A stretch of DNA of 64,000 nucleotides from a bacterium (lineage in GTDB: Bacteria > Vulcanimicrobiota > JABDET01). Position 1 is the first letter of the stretch; the number at the start of each line of letters is the position of its first letter. The notes beneath the pieces were generated by a model. That model made no database searches, had not been told where the DNA came from, and was given only the letters and a program-made list of their open reading frames with translations. The DNA lies in the NCBI GenBank assembly GCA_021800275.1, contig JAJYZB010000003.1:206107-270106 (forward strand), read 5' to 3'. A program made the translations under genes and the position numbers. Shown here piece after piece: positions 46,273-55,599 of the stretch.

Positions 46273-47268
46273 TTATCCGCCAACAGAGCACATAAGTCTG
46301 GAGCTGGGGGAATGCAGTTCTTCTTTTGCCCTTTCGACCATAAAATGATGTTCAGGTTTGTTTTCAATGGTTCTCAAAATTTCACGCTTAATTTCTTTTC
46401 TGTCTGCGCCTTTTCGAAGCATTTCACCTAATGGAACTCCCATCCATCCATCCAAACAAGGCACAAGCACCCCTTTTGATGAAAGCCTCACTCTATTGCA
46501 ATTTCCGCAAAAATTACAGGACAGAGCACTGATAAATCCAATCGTTCCTTGAGCTCCGGGCCTTTTAAAATAGTGAGCAGGACCTCCCCCTTCGGGCCAA
46601 TCATTTTTTTCTAGTGGAGCAATGGGTCCAGCAGATTTAAGTATTTCTTCATAAGGAACTCTCCTGGCTTCTGAGAAAAAACCTGTTTCCCCCATTGGCA
46701 TCAATTCAATAAACCGAACATGGATGGGCAAATCTTCTGTCAGCTGCGCGAAATCTCCCACTTCTTCTGAATTTATTCCACGCACAACCACAACATTCAG
46801 TTTAATGGGCTGAAGTCCAGCTTCTAAAGCTGCGCATATTCCATTCATCACAAACTCGATTTTTCCATACCGGGTCATTTGAGAGAATTTTTCAGGATTC
46901 AAAGAGTCCAGGCTAATGTTGATACGTTTTAACCCTGCCTGAGCCAGATCTCCTGCGTATTTTTCAAGAAGAAGCCCATTAGTGCTCATGGCTAAATCCT
47001 GAATTCCTGGAATCTTAGAAAGAATAGAAATAAATTGAGAAATGCCATTTCGAACAAGAGGCTCCCCACCTGTTACTCGAATACGACTGACTCCCAGCTC
47101 AGCAAAACAGTAGGCAATTTCTGAAAGCTCTTCATAAGATAAAATTTCTTCTTTTTTGCCTTTGGGAGCATAGTCTTCAGGGAGACAGTAAACACACCGC
47201 AGATTGCAGCGGTCTGTCACAGAAATTCGAAGATAATTGATTTTGCGTCCAAAACGGTCCAAAAGCAC
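46273..47268 (-). CDS. moaA: GTP 3',8-cyclase (molybdopterin biosynthesis)
   Basis: A 331-residue radical SAM enzyme. SVTDRCNLRCVYCLPEDY has the CX3CX2C SAM cluster; SCNFCGNCNRVRLSSKGVLVPC-type C-terminal cysteines (CNFC, C) bind the second cluster; the end is CSVGG, the needed double-Gly. It starts molybdenum-cofactor synthesis from GTP. The start at 47268 is GTG. It is transcribed after the MogA-MoeA fusion, which fits a Moco unit; moaC, moaE and moaD are not in the window. Confidence 0.94.
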   Translation of the reverse strand: MLLDRFGRKINYLRISVTDRCNLRCVYCLPEDYAPKGKKEEILSYEELSEIAYCFAELGVSRIRVTGGEPLVRNGISQFISILSKIPGIQDLAMSTNGLLLEKYAGDLAQAGLKRINISLDSLNPEKFSQMTRYGKIEFVMNGICAALEAGLQPIKLNVVVVRGINSEEVGDFAQLTEDLPIHVRFIELMPMGETGFFSEARRVPYEEILKSAGPIAPLEKNDWPEGGGPAHYFKRPGAQGTIGFISALSCNFCGNCNRVRLSSKGVLVPCLDGWMGVPLGEMLRKGADRKEIKREILRTIENKPEHHFMVERAKEELHSPSSRLMCSVGG

Positions 47269-47307
47269 AGTGTTAACTTGACCCTCCTCTGATCCCAGAA
47301 TAAATCA

Positions 47308-49095
47308 TCAGAGCCACCGAAAAAAAAGCTGATCACCTGGTTGAATACTGCTAACTCCTTGATTCGCAGCAGCAAGGGCATTCGCCTTTACAGACATTCC
47401 CATTCTATGAGAACCCTGAGGTTCAAGAATCTTCAGCACAAATCCATCTCTCTCATATTCGGCAGCACAGAACAGGTACTGGAGGCGGTCTGGAGATTTA
47501 TCATAATGATTTAGAACTTTCCCTTGTAGATGGTACCTTGGATGACACTCTTGTTTACCTATCATTTTATCAAAAACAGGAATAACCAACTCTTCCAGAC
47601 AGACCAGGCTTGAAATCGGATTTCCTGGCAGCCCAAAAACAGGCTTTAAATTTTGATACATGCCGAAAAAAAACGGCTTCCCCGGTTTCACAGCCACTTT
47701 CCAAAAAATTTCTTTCACTCCTATTTTAAACAAAATTTCTCTTGTGTAATCCAGATCTCCAACAGAAACACCTCCTGAAATCAGAAGAGCATCACTTGTT
47801 TCCAAGGCTTCTTTGAAAACAATTTGTAATTTTTCGGGGAGGTCAGGGATTATTCCATAATCCAGAACCTCAATCCCTGATTTCTTGAGAGCTGCAATCA
47901 TGGCAGGGGTATTCGAATTACGAATTTTCCCAGGAGAAAGCGACTCAGATGTCTCCAACAGTTCATCCCCTGTTGCCACCAGCGAGGCTTTTAACGTTCG
48001 AACAACAGGGGTTTCAACAAAGCCCTGGGAGGCTAAAAGCGCAATCTCATACGCTCTAAGAGTTGTCCCTGAGTTCAAAAGTAAATCTCCTTTTTTGACG
48101 TCCTCTCCTTTTCCACGAATGTTTTCTCCAGCTTTCACTCCTCTCAAGATTTTCACGCCGTGGTTTTCTGTTTGAACCGTAAATTCCTGCATCACAACTG
48201 CATCAGCCCCTTGTGGAATCATAGCCCCTGTCATAATGCGTACGGCTTTCCCCCTCTGCAGGGAGGTTAAAGAAGAAGATCCTGCCGTAATTTTTTCCTG
48301 CACCTTTAGCTCAATAGGAGTTTCTGGAGAAGCTGAACCTAAATCCGCAGCCATGACAGCATATCCATCAACTGAAGAATTTTCAAAAGGAGGAAGATCC
48401 TCTCGCGCATAAAGAGATTGCGCCAAAACTCTGCCTGAGACATCCAAAAGCCTTACCTTTTCTTCTGGTATTTGCCTCACACATTCTAACATTTTCTGGA
48501 GCGCCACTGAAACCTCTAGCAAGTCAGATTCTGAGATTTTACTGTGTGCATGCAGCCGAACATGAGAATCGGGATGCTGAGTGGCATGACATCCTGATTT
48601 TTCGTGAAAAACCTCTTCATATTCCTCACCTGACAGCGTAGAAAGCAAGTGAGGAATAACAGGAATAACAGCTTCAAATGACTGCTCTGCTCCCTTAGGG
48701 CTGCCGGGCAGATTTAAGATCAAGCTATTTCCTCGAACCCCTGAAACACCACGAGATAATGAAGCAAAAGGAGTATGTTTTAATCCCTCCAACCTCATAG
48801 CCTCAGAAATGCCTGGCAGGCTTTTTTCCAGAAGAGGCAGAGTCGCTTCTGGAGTCACGTCTCTTGGACCAACTCCTGTTCCCCCAGTTGTTAAAACAAA
48901 CGGAAGCTTTTTTTCATCAACCCAGAAAAATAAAATTTCTTTAATTTTTTCCGGATCATCCGGCACAATTAGATATTCTAAACAAACCCACCCTCTCTGC
49001 TCCACAAGTTTTCGCAAAAGGGGGCCACTGATATCTTTCGCAATCCCTTGGGAACACCGATCACTGATCGTTAAAATTCCTGTCTGGATTTTCAT
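47308..49095 (-). CDS. MogA-MoeA fusion, molybdenum insertion enzyme
   Basis: A 595-residue two-domain protein. Residues 1-165 are a MogA/MoaB domain (ILTISDRCSQGIAKDISG, FVLTTGGTGVGPRDVTPEAT), which adenylates molybdopterin; residues ~200-595 are a MoeA domain (PFENSSVDGYAVMAADLG, AVRIMTGAMIPQGADAVVMQ, ISGGVSVGDLDYTRE, KPVFGLPGNPISSL), which inserts molybdate. The linker holds several His (HATQHPDSHVRLHAHSK). The same two activities are fused in gephyrin and Cnx1, in various orders. It stands with moaA, so it serves molybdoenzymes elsewhere. Confidence 0.92.
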   Translation of the reverse strand: MKIQTGILTISDRCSQGIAKDISGPLLRKLVEQRGWVCLEYLIVPDDPEKIKEILFFWVDEKKLPFVLTTGGTGVGPRDVTPEATLPLLEKSLPGISEAMRLEGLKHTPFASLSRGVSGVRGNSLILNLPGSPKGAEQSFEAVIPVIPHLLSTLSGEEYEEVFHEKSGCHATQHPDSHVRLHAHSKISESDLLEVSVALQKMLECVRQIPEEKVRLLDVSGRVLAQSLYAREDLPPFENSSVDGYAVMAADLGSASPETPIELKVQEKITAGSSSLTSLQRGKAVRIMTGAMIPQGADAVVMQEFTVQTENHGVKILRGVKAGENIRGKGEDVKKGDLLLNSGTTLRAYEIALLASQGFVETPVVRTLKASLVATGDELLETSESLSPGKIRNSNTPAMIAALKKSGIEVLDYGIIPDLPEKLQIVFKEALETSDALLISGGVSVGDLDYTREILFKIGVKEIFWKVAVKPGKPFFFGMYQNLKPVFGLPGNPISSLVCLEELVIPVFDKMIGKQECHPRYHLQGKVLNHYDKSPDRLQYLFCAAEYERDGFVLKILEPQGSHRMGMSVKANALAAANQGVSSIQPGDQLFFRWL

Positions 49096-49126
49096 ATCGT
49101 CCTCTTACTGCGCTCCTAACATCTTT

Positions 49127-49813
49127 TCAGGCTAAACGAGAAAGAGGATGACCAGACAGAGAAAAAACAGATTGAAACAACCTTAAGCCATCCTCTCCCT
49201 TCAACACACTTTCACTGCATCTCTCTGGATGAGGCATCAATCCTAACACATTCTTTTTCTGATTACACACCCCAGCAATAAAATCCATACTTCCATTGGG
49301 ATTTCCCAGATCATATCGAAATACAATCTGTTCCTCTTGTTCCATGGAACTTAAAGTGTTCTTGTCAACAAAATACCTTCCTTCTCCATGAGCAATCGGC
49401 ATTTTAAGAGATTCCCATTTCCTATAAAGTGAAGTGAATGGAGTCTTAATGTTTTCTACTCGAACAGATGTCCATTGACAAATAAATCTGCCATTTTCAT
49501 TTTTTAAAAGGGATCCTGGCAGAAGTCCAGATTCAGTTAAAACCTGAAATCCATTACAGATGCCAAGAACCATGCCGCCTTGAAAAGCAAAATTCTTTAT
49601 CTCTGTCAGAATTGGAGAAAGCTTTGCCATTGCCCCTGGACGCAAATAATCTCCATAAGAAAATCCACCCGGCAAAATGACAAAATCGCATCCATGCAAA
49701 GTTTTCTCTTCGTGCCAGAGATAAATGGTCTCCTGGTTTAAAACCTCTCTGCACACATAAAAAACATCGGAATCACAGTTAGACCCTGGAAATTGTACAA
49801 CTCCAACTTTCAT
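49127..49813 (-). CDS. purQ: Phosphoribosylformylglycinamidine synthase, glutaminase subunit
   Basis: A 228-residue class I amidotransferase. VVQFPGSNCDSDVFY opens the family, MVLGICNGFQVLTESGLLPG contains the nucleophile Cys, and LMPHPERCSE the catalytic His. With PurS and PurL it makes FGAM from FGAR; purL itself is not in the window. It overlaps purS by four bases. Confidence 0.94.
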   Translation of the reverse strand: MKVGVVQFPGSNCDSDVFYVCREVLNQETIYLWHEEKTLHGCDFVILPGGFSYGDYLRPGAMAKLSPILTEIKNFAFQGGMVLGICNGFQVLTESGLLPGSLLKNENGRFICQWTSVRVENIKTPFTSLYRKWESLKMPIAHGEGRYFVDKNTLSSMEQEEQIVFRYDLGNPNGSMDFIAGVCNQKKNVLGLMPHPERCSESVLKGEDGLRLFQSVFSLSGHPLSRLA

Positions 49814-50058
49814 GAAACAGGCTCAAGGAAAAACTCAATCGTTTCAATCACTGGATTGAAAAGCAGCTTATTCCCAATCTCATGCAGAAGCTCCAAGTCC
49901 ATCTTTTTTTCAGTGATAAACTCTATCATCTTCCCAACTCTTACCCCTGAAACGTCATAACCTTCTTGTCTTAAAACCTGCTCAACAGCCCTTCCCTGAA
50001 CATCTAAAACCCCTTCTTTTAATTTGACCTCAGCCTTTATTCTCCACATTTTATCCAA
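49810..50058 (-). CDS. purS: Phosphoribosylformylglycinamidine synthase, PurS subunit
   Basis: An 82-residue PurS: WRIKAEVKLKEGVLDVQGRA is the first strand-helix, then LRQEGYDVSGVRVGKMIEF, the canonical PurS pattern. It bridges PurQ and small PurL, so the FGAM synthase here is the three-part type. It is two bases from purM. Confidence 0.92.
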   Translation of the reverse strand: MDKMWRIKAEVKLKEGVLDVQGRAVEQVLRQEGYDVSGVRVGKMIEFITEKKMDLELLHEIGNKLLFNPVIETIEFFLEPVS

Positions 50059-50060
50059 GT

Positions 50061-51068
50061 TTAATCCACATCTCCTATCACTTGCGCCTGAATGCCTGCC
50101 TGTTCTGCTTCTTTTATGAGTTTTTCGGGTTCAGGGGTAAATAAAACCATGGCGATTCCCATATTCCATACCTGATAGGCTTCCTGTTTAGAAATTTTTC
50201 CCATCTCCTTCACTCTTGCCATAACTTCAGGAACAGGAGGAAGATTATGCACATTAAGACTTCTTCCTTCGGGCAGGATCCTCTCTAGATTGTGTTTTAG
50301 CCCCCCACCAGTAATATGAGAAATTCCGTGAATTTCTACTTTGGCAGGTGCTTGATTCCTGCCAATTACGTTCAAGATAAAAGGAGAGAAAATTTGAGAA
50401 GGCTCTAAAATTTTCTCTCCCCAACTCGTTTTTTCATCGTATTTATCTTTGTGCCACCAGGGACCCAGACTTCCTTCCAAAACTTTTCTCACAAGAGTAA
50501 ATCCATTCGATCTAAAATTATTCGTTAAAAGACCTACCAGAGAATCTCCTTGTGTAATTTTTCTGCCATCAATCACTTTTTCGGAATTAACAACTCCAAT
50601 CAGAGCCGCGCTCCAATGATAGCCATTAATTTGATCTCTAAGTTCGGCTATCTCCCCTCCAGCTACAACTACACCCGCCGCATCTGCTGCTTTTTCAAGA
50701 CCTTCCATCAGTTTTTCGACAATGGGGGGATCTACTTTTTCCATATCAAGAGTATCCACCATAGCCACAGGTTCTGCTCCAACACAAACACAGTCGTCAG
50801 ACACCATAGCAACAAGATCATATCCAAGAGTATGATGAATCCCTGTATCTATCGCAACTTTTGTTTTGGAACCAATTCCATCAGAGTTAAATGCCAAAAA
50901 AAACGGTCCCATATCAAGCAATCCGGAAAATCCCATTTCCAGTTGGAAAGGTTGTCCCACCCTGCCTTCTCGATTTTTGAACGTTCTCTTAGCAAATCCA
51001 AAGGCGATTTGAGACGCTAAATCGCCTTTTTTTATATCAACACCGCTTGTTCTATAATTTAAAGACAT
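50061..51068 (-). CDS. purM: Phosphoribosylformylglycinamidine cyclo-ligase (AIR synthetase)
   Basis: A 335-residue PurM-fold ligase. YRTSGVDIKKGDLASQI starts it; FNSDGIGSKTKVAID, DCVCVGAEPVAMVDTLDMEK and AGGEIAELRDQING bind ATP, and HGISHITGGGLKHNLERIL closes it. It makes AIR from FGAM, the step after PurSQL, matching its neighbours. ATG shares a base with the rpmB stop. Confidence 0.94.
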   Translation of the reverse strand: MSLNYRTSGVDIKKGDLASQIAFGFAKRTFKNREGRVGQPFQLEMGFSGLLDMGPFFLAFNSDGIGSKTKVAIDTGIHHTLGYDLVAMVSDDCVCVGAEPVAMVDTLDMEKVDPPIVEKLMEGLEKAADAAGVVVAGGEIAELRDQINGYHWSAALIGVVNSEKVIDGRKITQGDSLVGLLTNNFRSNGFTLVRKVLEGSLGPWWHKDKYDEKTSWGEKILEPSQIFSPFILNVIGRNQAPAKVEIHGISHITGGGLKHNLERILPEGRSLNVHNLPPVPEVMARVKEMGKISKQEAYQVWNMGIAMVLFTPEPEKLIKEAEQAGIQAQVIGDVD

Positions 51069-51259
51069 TAAACAGCGCGGGTAACTTTATTGCTTTTCAA
51101 ACAAACTGAGCAAACTTTTAACCTGCGCACAACACCTTTAACCACAGCCCTTATGTTGTGTAGATTAGGCAGCCATTTTCTTTTTGTATGCCGATTTGAA
51201 TGGCTTACATTGTATCCCGAATGAACCCCTTTCCCGCAAACATCACACTGTCTTGCCAT
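51068..51259 (-). CDS. rpmB: 50S ribosomal protein L28
   Basis: A 63-residue L28: [20 protein letters not shown] and [16 protein letters not shown], and CSVCLKS. CDVC and CSVC form a zinc-binding set, the C+ form. It lies in front of purM with a one-base overlap, an unusual partnership. Confidence 0.93.
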   Translation of the reverse strand: MARQCDVCGKGVHSGYNVSHSNRHTKRKWLPNLHNIRAVVKGVVRRLKVCSVCLKSNKVTRAV

Positions 51260-51270
51260 AACTCACCCCT

Positions 51271-52440
51271 TCATTTTTTGTGAAGATATATTTTCGGCAG
51301 TGCCCTGCCAAGTCCTGTTAAAACCTCGTGTGGGTTAAGATTCCCCCACTTTGCCCAATCCAAAACCCCGATTTCATCCTTTCCTTGTTTTCCTAGCAAA
51401 ACCACCTCTTCCCCAATTTTTGCCGAACCTTTATCCAAGGACACTACCATTAAATCCATGCAAATTTGTCCAACAATAGGAAATCTGTTTCCCCCTATCA
51501 AGACCTCACCTTTGTTAGAAAGGGCAGCAGGAATACCGTTCGAATACCCAACTGGAAGAGTAGCAAGGACGCCATCTTCAGGTGCGGTCCAGGTATGATG
51601 ATAACTAACGCCCTCGCCCTTGCTAATGGCAAATAAATGGGCAATTCTAGTCTTTAAAGAAACAACAGGAGAAAATCCTAAACATCCTTTCTGATGGAAA
51701 GAAGGAAAAATGCCGTAAAGCAAGATCCCAACTCGCACTATGTCCAAACGGTGTTGTGGTAAATTTAAAAGTCCTGCGCTGTTAGAGATGTGCTTCTGAT
51801 CGAAATCAAAACCTCCCTCTTTCAGAAATCTCAGCAGAGAGTCGAATTTTTCAAACTCGCGCTCAGAATCCTCAAGGTCAATCCCATCTGCAGACGAGAA
51901 GTGAGAAGAGATGCCTTCAATTTTCAAGCCAGGCAGCGAAAAAAGAAGAGAAATATTTTTTTTCACCTCTTCGGGAGAAATGCCAAGCCTATTAATTCCC
52001 ACATTAATATCTAAATGAACCCTTAAGTTTCTATTTTGCTTAACTGCCTCTTGAGACAATTTAAATGCTAAATCCAAGCTGGTAAGAGATTGGACAAAAT
52101 TTTTCTGCACCAGCAGTGGAATTTCCTCATCAAAAGGTGGATGCATCAACAAAATTTCCACCGATTTTCCACAAACCCGATCAACCTCTTCTGCCTCGAT
52201 CAAGCTGGCGCAGCCGATCCACTTCAACCCGCCCGAAACTAAAACTTCAGCAACTGCACGTAGTCCCAGCCCATACGCATTGGATTTCAACACGGCAAGT
52301 ACCTGGGCGGGATAAGCCTTTTGCCTTATCAGGCTGCAGTTTTTCAACAAAGAAGTGCAGTTAACTTCTAAAGAAACGTTGGAGACCTTTATACTCTCAG
52401 ACAATTCCACTCTCAACGACCTCTGAGATAATGTGTCCAA
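51271..52440 (-). CDS. alr: Alanine racemase
   Basis: A 389-residue PLP enzyme. AVLKSNAYGLGLRAVAEVL contains the Schiff-base Lys; VSYHHTWTAPEDGVLATLPV has the catalytic Tyr; VGYSNGIPAAL and IVGQICMDLMVV are conserved. It supplies D-alanine for peptidoglycan. ATG 52440 would overlap gmhA by 44 bases; GTG 52410 or a later codon may be used instead. Confidence 0.92.
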   Translation of the reverse strand: MDTLSQRSLRVELSESIKVSNVSLEVNCTSLLKNCSLIRQKAYPAQVLAVLKSNAYGLGLRAVAEVLVSGGLKWIGCASLIEAEEVDRVCGKSVEILLMHPPFDEEIPLLVQKNFVQSLTSLDLAFKLSQEAVKQNRNLRVHLDINVGINRLGISPEEVKKNISLLFSLPGLKIEGISSHFSSADGIDLEDSEREFEKFDSLLRFLKEGGFDFDQKHISNSAGLLNLPQHRLDIVRVGILLYGIFPSFHQKGCLGFSPVVSLKTRIAHLFAISKGEGVSYHHTWTAPEDGVLATLPVGYSNGIPAALSNKGEVLIGGNRFPIVGQICMDLMVVSLDKGSAKIGEEVVLLGKQGKDEIGVLDWAKWGNLNPHEVLTGLGRALPKIYLHKK

Positions 52441-52978
52441 CTAAAATATGAATTTCTTGAATGCGGGCAGGGGTCGAGGCAGGAGCAATCAGGCAAATAT
52501 CAGCCAAGTCTTTTAATTTACCGCCACTTCCCCCACTCAATCCAATGGTAAAACAACCCCTGCTTTTTGCCAAAATTATTCCTTCCAAAACGTTTTTGGA
52601 AGCGCCGCTGGTACTGATTCCAACCACCAAGTCATTCTTTCTCAGAAGCCCTTCCAACTGACGTGAAAAAACATATTCGTATCCATAATCATTCGCAATA
52701 GCCGTTAAATTTGATGTATTGACAGTTAAAGCAAGGGCAGGGAGACTTCTTCTGTTTTTAGAAAATCTTCCTATAAATTCAGCGGCAATGTGTTGGGCAT
52801 CAGACGCTGAACCACCATTACCGAAAAGAAAAATTGTACCTCCAGACTGGATGGCTTTCAAACACTTATCGGCGATCCGCTCAATAAAAGGCACTAATTC
52901 AAGAAGTTTTTGGTGCGAATCAATGGAAGAGCGTATTGCGCCATTGATTAAAAAGCTCCTCTCTTTTTCTTCGAGCAA
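52397..52978 (-). CDS. gmhA: Phosphoheptose isomerase
   Basis: A 193-residue SIS-domain protein. IFLFGNGGSASDAQHIAAEF (GmhA signature), VGISTSGASKNVLEGI and HILVGHIISEVVE with its zinc/substrate His are present. It makes D-glycero-D-manno-heptose 7-phosphate for LPS core, a sign of a lipopolysaccharide-bearing outer membrane. Its place, where parA-parB often follow rsmG, is unusual. Confidence 0.9.
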   Translation of the reverse strand: MLEEKERSFLINGAIRSSIDSHQKLLELVPFIERIADKCLKAIQSGGTIFLFGNGGSASDAQHIAAEFIGRFSKNRRSLPALALTVNTSNLTAIANDYGYEYVFSRQLEGLLRKNDLVVGISTSGASKNVLEGIILAKSRGCFTIGLSGGSGGKLKDLADICLIAPASTPARIQEIHILVGHIISEVVESGIV

Positions 52979-53085
52979 TGAAACTCACCCCCTGTCAATT
53001 ATCTCGCCGCAAAAAAGCTTCACTGCTTCCGGCAAATACTGAGGCGATGGGCAGCATTCCGGGACCACAAAAAGCGCAGCTCTTT

Positions 53086-53117
53086 TTCGAGAATGTTTCA
53101 CGTGAAACATTCTCGAA
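53086..53117. promoter_or_regulatory. parS centromere-like site
   Basis: TGTTTCACGTGAAACA (53094-53109) is a perfect match to the bacterial parS consensus, inside a flawless 32-bp palindrome. ParB binds this site and spreads, so it marks the origin region for ParA-driven segregation. It overlaps the rsmG stop codon (53098-53100) and the last codons of rsmG. It lies about 6.3 kb from dnaA. No parA or parB is in the window. Confidence 0.93.
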
Positions 53118-53742
53118 GGTTTCTTTTTATAAATATGAGCTTCTGCTCTCCAAGCGGCCCCCTAACAATTCCATCTATCCGTAAATTCAACCTGCTTAAA
53201 ACGGGAGCGGCTTCCCCTGCCTCAGCATCCCACTTCTTTCCTTTCTGCAAAATTATTTCACCATTTTGAGCCAGCAGTGCATGGGCAACCTCCAAGAAAT
53301 GAGGCGCTTGGGCAACTGCCCTGCCCAAAATTAAATCAAATGTCTCGTCAAAAATATCTTCGGCACGAGACTGCTTTATTCGCAGATTGGTCAGGGAAAG
53401 AACCCTTGCGGCATCTTCCAAAAAAAGCGCTGCTTTTCTCTTGGCATCTAGCAAAAAAAAAGAGGCATCAGGAAAAATGATTTTTAAGGGGATGCCGGGA
53501 ATGCCAACTCCTGACCCAATGTCTAAGATTTTGCCCAAAGGCGGTATATAAGGGGCTAAAAAAAGACTGTCTAAAATGTCCTTTTCATAGATCTCTTCTC
53601 TGTTTTTTCTACCTGAAAGCCCCATTTTAACACCTTTTTCCAAGATCATGTCAACGAACAGGGACAGTTTTTCTATTTGAGCAGGCTTAAGCCTTACTCC
53701 AATCTTTTCAGCCCGTTTTAACAATTGATCTGTGTCTTTCAT
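53098..53742 (-). CDS. rsmG: 16S rRNA (guanine527-N7)-methyltransferase
   Basis: A 214-residue SAM methyltransferase. [19 protein letters not shown] opens the fold; [20 protein letters not shown] is the SAM motif; [20 protein letters not shown] follows. It methylates G527 of 16S rRNA. I chose ATG 53742 (MKDTDQLL). It overlaps mnmG by 35 bases in the usual mnmG-rsmG order. Its final codons are formed by parS. Confidence 0.92.
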   Translation of the reverse strand: MKDTDQLLKRAEKIGVRLKPAQIEKLSLFVDMILEKGVKMGLSGRKNREEIYEKDILDSLFLAPYIPPLGKILDIGSGVGIPGIPLKIIFPDASFFLLDAKRKAALFLEDAARVLSLTNLRIKQSRAEDIFDETFDLILGRAVAQAPHFLEVAHALLAQNGEIILQKGKKWDAEAGEAAPVLSRLNLRIDGIVRGPLGEQKLIFIKRNLRECFT

Positions 53743-55594
53743 GTTTGCCAAGTAAAATGCTTAAAACTGAAATATCTGCAGGAGAAACGCCAGAAATGCG
53801 CGCAGCCTGTCCTAAAGTGAGGGGCTTCAATTTTTGAAGTTTTTCTCTAGCCTCTTTTGAAATCGAAGAAATTTCCCCGTAATTTATATCAGGAGAAAGT
53901 TTATGTGATTCCATCTTTTTAAGGTCCTGGGCAAGGCTTTCTTGACGCTTTAAATAACCCGAGTACTTGACTCTAATTTCGACCTCGGTCGTTACTTCAT
54001 TGTAAATTCTCGCTTGTTCCTGATTAAACTCCTCAAGAGAGGTGTGCCTGTCATATAAAGATAGATCCTCATAACGAAATTCAGGTCTTTTTAATAAATC
54101 CAGCAGACTTCCCTGAAAATTAATCTGAGGAAGATTCACTCGAATACCGCTCAATCTCTGAATTTCTGACAAAACAGCGTTTTGTTTGTGTAAAAACTTA
54201 GCGCAGCGGCTGGACGATATAAGTCCAATTTTTTCCCCAACTGGCGTTAATCTTTCATCAGCATTATCCTGTCTAAGCAAAAGACGGTATTCAGCCCTGG
54301 CTGTCATCATTCGATACGGTTCAAGTGTGCCTTTTGTAACCAAATCATCAATTAAAACGCCTATGTAGGCTTCATTTCTTTTCAAAACAAGCATGTCTTT
54401 TTTCTTAATTTTTAATGAGGCATTGATTCCAGAAATAATTCCTTGGGCAGCCGCCTCCTCATAGCCCGTTGTTCCATTAATTTGTCCTGCAAGAAAAAGC
54501 CCTTCTAAAAATTTCGCTTCCAGAGTGGGCCACAACTGGGTAGGAAGCACAAAATCGTATTCAATGGCATAACCAGGTCTCATCATTTCAGCTTTTTCCA
54601 TGCCAGCAATAGTTCTAAGCATTTGCAACTGGACGTCAGCAGGAAGGCTCGTGGAAAATCCTTGTACGTAAATTTCATTTGTATCCCACCCCTCTGGTTC
54701 CAAAAAAATAGGATGGGTTGTCTTGTCAGCGAATTTTACTATTTTATCTTCAATAGAAGGGCAGTAACGCGGTCCAGATCCCTGAATTTTCCCACTGTAA
54801 AGGGGAGAACGATGCAAATTCGCCAAAATAACCTCTTTTGTTTTAGCGGTTGTATAGGTAAGATAGCAGCTTAACTGTTCTTTTCTCCAACGTTCAGGAG
54901 GATCAAAGGAAAAATAGAGCGGCTTTTCAGAAGGCGGTTGGGGCACTGCAGCGGAAAAGTCAATGCTTCTTTTATGAACTCTTGGTGGAGTGCCTGTTTT
55001 TAGCCTTCCCAAATGAACCCCAAGCTGACGAAATGAATCGCTCAACCTTTCAGAAGGAGCTTCCCCTGCTCTGCCTGCAGGATAAGTAACATCTCCGCAG
55101 TGAATAATGCCTTTTAAAAATGTTCCTGTTGTAATAACGACTGCCTTTGACTCATAGGCAAGTCCACTTCTACAGCCCACTCCTTTTAATTTTCCACCAT
55201 CTATCCACAAATCTTCCACAAGATCCTGTTTTATCTCCAGGTTTTCAGTTTGCTCAAGCGTTTGTTTCATGGCCATAGAATAGAGTTTTTTGTCAGCCTG
55301 AGCCCTAAGCGCCTGAACTGCAGGCCCTTTACTGGTGTTCAATAAGCGTATATGGAGATGCGTTTTGTCAATATTTTTCCCCATTTCTCCGCCAAGGGCA
55401 TCCACTTCTCGAACCAGATGTCCTTTTGCTGGTCCTCCAATGCTGGGATTGCACGGCATAAGAGCAGTGGTATCCATATTCAAGGTCAATAAAAGAGTAG
55501 AGCATCCCATTCGCGCAGAAGCCAGCGCAGCTTCACAGCCAGCATGTCCTGAGCCTATAACAATAACATCGTATTTTTTATCTGAAATATACAC
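53708..55594 (-). CDS. mnmG: tRNA uridine-5-carboxymethylaminomethyl modification enzyme
   Basis: A 628-residue FAD protein. [20 protein letters not shown] is the dinucleotide fold; [20 protein letters not shown] and [19 protein letters not shown] contain GidA signatures, and [20 protein letters not shown] is the late block. With MnmE it modifies U34 of tRNAs. GTG 55594 is preferred over ATG 55615, which lies inside mnmE; five bases separate it from the mnmE stop. Confidence 0.94.
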   Translation of the reverse strand: MYISDKKYDVIVIGSGHAGCEAALASARMGCSTLLLTLNMDTTALMPCNPSIGGPAKGHLVREVDALGGEMGKNIDKTHLHIRLLNTSKGPAVQALRAQADKKLYSMAMKQTLEQTENLEIKQDLVEDLWIDGGKLKGVGCRSGLAYESKAVVITTGTFLKGIIHCGDVTYPAGRAGEAPSERLSDSFRQLGVHLGRLKTGTPPRVHKRSIDFSAAVPQPPSEKPLYFSFDPPERWRKEQLSCYLTYTTAKTKEVILANLHRSPLYSGKIQGSGPRYCPSIEDKIVKFADKTTHPIFLEPEGWDTNEIYVQGFSTSLPADVQLQMLRTIAGMEKAEMMRPGYAIEYDFVLPTQLWPTLEAKFLEGLFLAGQINGTTGYEEAAAQGIISGINASLKIKKKDMLVLKRNEAYIGVLIDDLVTKGTLEPYRMMTARAEYRLLLRQDNADERLTPVGEKIGLISSSRCAKFLHKQNAVLSEIQRLSGIRVNLPQINFQGSLLDLLKRPEFRYEDLSLYDRHTSLEEFNQEQARIYNEVTTEVEIRVKYSGYLKRQESLAQDLKKMESHKLSPDINYGEISSISKEAREKLQKLKPLTLGQAARISGVSPADISVLSILLGKHERHRSIVKTG

Positions 55595-55599
55595 GCCAT

